In this document: piece after piece, positions 14,953-17,265 of the stretch
How the letters are laid out: the number at the start of each line of letters is the position of its first letter
Numbering within the stretch: position 1 is the stretch's first letter
DNA from: Chrysochromulina parva
Taxonomy: Eukaryota; Haptophyta; Prymnesiales; Chrysochromulinaceae
Direction of reading: 5' to 3'
Length of the DNA stretch: 17,265 nt
Assembly: GCA_002887195.1 (NCBI GenBank)
Contig: PJAB01001102.1
Location: 1 to 17,265 of the forward strand
Made by a program: the position numbers and the translations under genes
Notes under the pieces: model-generated
What the model was told of the DNA's origin: nothing
Seen by the model: only the letters and a program-made list of their open reading frames with translations
The model's database searches: none

Positions 14953-17265
14953 ATGCGCTACGGCGCAAAAGGGCATCACCACGTGGGCGGCGCTGTTCCC
15001 AAGGCGAAGCAGACGGGACGCTCGCAAAAAATTGGATTGAGTCAGCCGGGAGGCTCTCGCTGGAGATTCTGCTTGATGATTCTCCTCAGCTTCAACATGA
15101 TGGCAAGCGTTGAAAGCCAGACCCCTGCATGCGACGCCTGCCTGTTCTTCGTCGCCAACATGGAGGGCGCGAGCGTGGACCGAGTCCTCGACATTTTCAA
15201 CGGCTGCGGCCACTCTGTGCGGCTGGATGAGTACCTGCTGTGCAGCTGCTCCAATGGATGCGTGCCGCAGAACTTCCACGAGCATCACGAGAACTTCACG
15301 TCCGGCGCCGTGCTCCAAGCGGGCGCGACGTGGCGCATCGCCCATCCCCAGGCCCGCATCCCACCCGGCGCACGTCCATGGAACCAGACCTACCAGTACC
15401 TTTCCAACGGCAACGATGCCTTCGCGCTCGTGCGCCGGTCGCCCGCCTATGTGCTCGACACCGTCGGCGACTTTGGGCCCGACCCAGGAGCTGCTGGTTG
15501 GACTGTAGCGGGTGTGCCGGGTGCGACCGTTGACCACACGCTGATCCGCAAGAATACCACAAGCTCGGGAAATTGCGGCGCCTGGAGCCATTCGGCGGGC
15601 ACGTCGGCCGCCAGCTCCGAGTGGATGGTGTACCCGCAGGGCACATGGCCTTTCCAAGCAAGCCCTTCGAATACGGTCTCGCCCTCCTCACCTTCCTCGT
15701 CCTCCTCCTGCCCCTCGCCCCCGAGCGCACCGTGCAGCCTCAGCAGCGTGATCACCAAGTGCGGCCCCAGTGCGCCGGTCACAGCCAGCGCGGCGCTCGA
15801 CCGTCGCCCCGACCGTAGCCGCCTGGTCGTGGCCACGTGGAACGCAGAGTGGCTCTTCGATGGCGTGTGCGATCCGACGTCCTCTCCGTGGGCAGGTGGC
15901 ACGGAGTGCGTGGGCCATGCATCCGGCCTGAATCGGTGCGATGCTGCGGGCGCGGCCGCGCACCTGCAGCGCATGGCGGCTCGAATGGCCGCCTTCGACG
16001 CCGACGTCATCTCCCTCGTTGAGATCGAGAGCTGTGCAATGCTCGACGCGGTGGGCGCGGTGCAGCACAACCCCAACGGCGGAGCGAGTGGCGCGGCGTA
16101 CGAAAGCCTGATGACGACCGGCACGGACACATTCCTGCGCCAGCAAGTGGGCCTTCTCTCGAGGCTCAGGTCGATCGCGCCCGTGGAGCGCTCAAGCGCG
16201 CGGCAGGCCTACCCTATCGACGGCGCCTCGGGCTGCGGCGATGCAGCCAACGGCACTTCCGACACATCGAAACACTACGTGGCAAGGCTGCACCTGGAGC
16301 TGCCGGCGGCGAGCGGCGCGGCGGAGAGTACCGAGGCCGCGACTCTGATCGTGGTCGGAATGCATCTGAAAGCGATCCCAACGGATCCTCCCTCGTGCCA
16401 CAAGCGCGAGGCGCAAGCCAGGGTGATGCAGCCACTGCTCGCCACCGCACTCGCCGAGTCGGACTACGTCATCGCCCTGGGCGACCTGAACGACTTCGAT
16501 GGCGACGCGTGCTGCCGTGATGCGGCTAACTCGACTCCGACTTCACGCGTGCTCCGCATGCTCAAGGACCCAGATCGGGATGGCACAGATGAGCTGCACT
16601 CGGTGGTGCAGCGCATGCCGCAGGCACAGAGGTACACGGACTGGTGGGACCACGCGCCCGCTGATGGCGTCGAGCAGGGGGCCACAGAGCACTCGTCGCT
16701 CGACCACATGCTCGTCTCAACGGCCCTCTTCGAGCGTCTGGTCTCCGTGCGCATCGACCACACCACCGCCCCGATGGATTACTCGGACCACTGGCCAATT
16801 ATTGCCACGTTCGACCTGGGCCCACGGCTGTCCTCGCCGCCATCCTCCTCGCCGCCGTCTCCGACCGGCGGCTGCAGCGACGCCAAAGCAGCGACCATGA
16901 TGATGGCCGGCATCTTGATCCTCGTGCTCAGCTGTGGCTGCTTCTTGTCTTTCTTTTGGTGGGGTGTATGGAAAGGGAAGGAAGGTGCACAGGATAGGAT
17001 GCTCGAGCGCATCGGAGCCATCCAAACGCGCAAAAGGTCCAACAAAACGTCCAAAGCGAGGGCGGAGGCGGCCATGGACGACTTTGGCGGGGGTGGCTTT
17101 AACATGGAGATGAACGAGGCGGCCCTCGCCGCTTCCATCAAGTATTCCTCCGAAACGGAACGCTCGTCCCGCCCAGACGGTACGATCGTGCATGAGCAGC
17201 CGTGGAGGTGCTCCTCTGCAAGCTCCGCTCCCAACCTCTCCGTCGCTGCCGACTTTCATGACCAC
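14953..17265 (+). CDS. membrane-anchored lamin-tail + endonuclease/exonuclease/phosphatase protein (3' end outside window)
   Basis: An open frame of at least 771 codons that runs off the right edge. Residues about 60-235 match the lamin-tail domain of bacterial secreted nucleases: LFFVANMEGASVDRVLDIFN near 64, then GDFGPDPG, DHTLIRKN, and SSEWMVYPQGTWPF. A Ser/Pro-rich linker follows. Residues about 290-620 form an EEP domain with candidate catalytic residues N297 (TWNAEWLF), E357 (SLVEIE), H471 (GMHLK), D511 and N513 (GDLND), D584 (LDHML) and D612-H613 (SDHWPI). A hydrophobic segment at about 649-673 and a charged, Ser-rich tail make it a likely type I membrane protein, with the enzyme outside the cell or in a vesicle lumen. 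The likely role is cutting DNA or another phosphodiester, perhaps for phosphate gain. The start is uncertain: ATG 14953 keeps a weak signal segment (RWRFCLMILLSFNMMA); ATGs at 15076 and 15097 are alternatives. A good acceptor-like site (ATTCTCCTCAG) ends at 15090, so a 5' exon is possible. Confidence 0.87.
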   Translation, partial: MRYGAKGHHHVGGAVPKAKQTGRSQKIGLSQPGGSRWRFCLMILLSFNMMASVESQTPACDACLFFVANMEGASVDRVLDIFNGCGHSVRLDEYLLCSCSNGCVPQNFHEHHENFTSGAVLQAGATWRIAHPQARIPPGARPWNQTYQYLSNGNDAFALVRRSPAYVLDTVGDFGPDPGAAGWTVAGVPGATVDHTLIRKNTTSSGNCGAWSHSAGTSAASSEWMVYPQGTWPFQASPSNTVSPSSPSSSSSCPSPPSAPCSLSSVITKCGPSAPVTASAALDRRPDRSRLVVATWNAEWLFDGVCDPTSSPWAGGTECVGHASGLNRCDAAGAAAHLQRMAARMAAFDADVISLVEIESCAMLDAVGAVQHNPNGGASGAAYESLMTTGTDTFLRQQVGLLSRLRSIAPVERSSARQAYPIDGASGCGDAANGTSDTSKHYVARLHLELPAASGAAESTEAATLIVVGMHLKAIPTDPPSCHKREAQARVMQPLLATALAESDYVIALGDLNDFDGDACCRDAANSTPTSRVLRMLKDPDRDGTDELHSVVQRMPQAQRYTDWWDHAPADGVEQGATEHSSLDHMLVSTALFERLVSVRIDHTTAPMDYSDHWPIIATFDLGPRLSSPPSSSPPSPTGGCSDAKAATMMMAGILILVLSCGCFLSFFWWGVWKGKEGAQDRMLERIGAIQTRKRSNKTSKARAEAAMDDFGGGGFNMEMNEAALAASIKYSSETERSSRPDGTIVHEQPWRCSSASSAPNLSVAADFHDH

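Noticed and set aside
1..17265. tRNA, rRNA or complete mobile element anywhere in the window
   Set aside because: No T-loop-like GGTTCGAATCC pattern in a cloverleaf context, no rRNA-like sequence, and no transposase, reverse transcriptase or integrase motifs were found by eye.

Overview
This looks like nuclear DNA of a compact, GC-rich eukaryotic alga. Nine protein genes are packed into about 17 kb with spacers of roughly 250-650 bases. Most are single open frames; two need one short GT-AG intron each. The products are eukaryotic: a MAP2K-type kinase with a long repetitive tail, a RING-H2/SAP protein, an organelle-targeted bL25 ribosomal protein and a long coiled-coil protein. The phosphoglycerate mutase has a signal peptide followed by a transit-like stretch, as in plastids of secondary origin. 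The LNG-containing SH3-like module of the 7037-8545 gene is a type I associate with haptophyte and other chromalveolate algae. My best guess is a haptophyte (Chrysochromulina/Prymnesium-like); this is inference and no database was searched.

Layout: 1-535 is 3' flank with a strong hairpin. 536-1699 (-) is cysteine synthase with a mitochondrial-type presequence. 1947-3005 (-) is a plastid-type phosphoglycerate mutase lacking the usual second catalytic histidine. 3271-6688 (+) is a MAP2K-like kinase, head to head with the mutase, with one inferred 112-base intron built of duplicated sequence. 7037-8545 (+) is an SH3-like/F-box-like protein with an acidic tail. 9194-10075 (-) is a P-loop kinase of the AAA_33/zeta-like group. 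10643-11734 (-) is a RING-H2 + SAP protein. 12321-13037 (-) is an organellar bL25 ribosomal protein. 13281-14427 (+) is a coiled-coil protein with an inferred 142-base phase-2 intron, head to head with bL25. 14953 to the window end (+) is an incomplete gene for a membrane-anchored protein with a lamin-tail domain plus an endonuclease/exonuclease/phosphatase domain.

The genes do not form one pathway. They cover sulfur assimilation, glycolysis in the plastid, signalling, ubiquitin or SUMO-type ligation, organelle translation, probably cytoskeletal structure, and extracellular phosphodiester cleavage. The main shared theme is short tandem duplication: it has shaped the kinase tail, the kinase intron, the Ala/Pro run of the RING protein and several spacers. 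No tRNA, rRNA, CRISPR array or intact transposon was seen.
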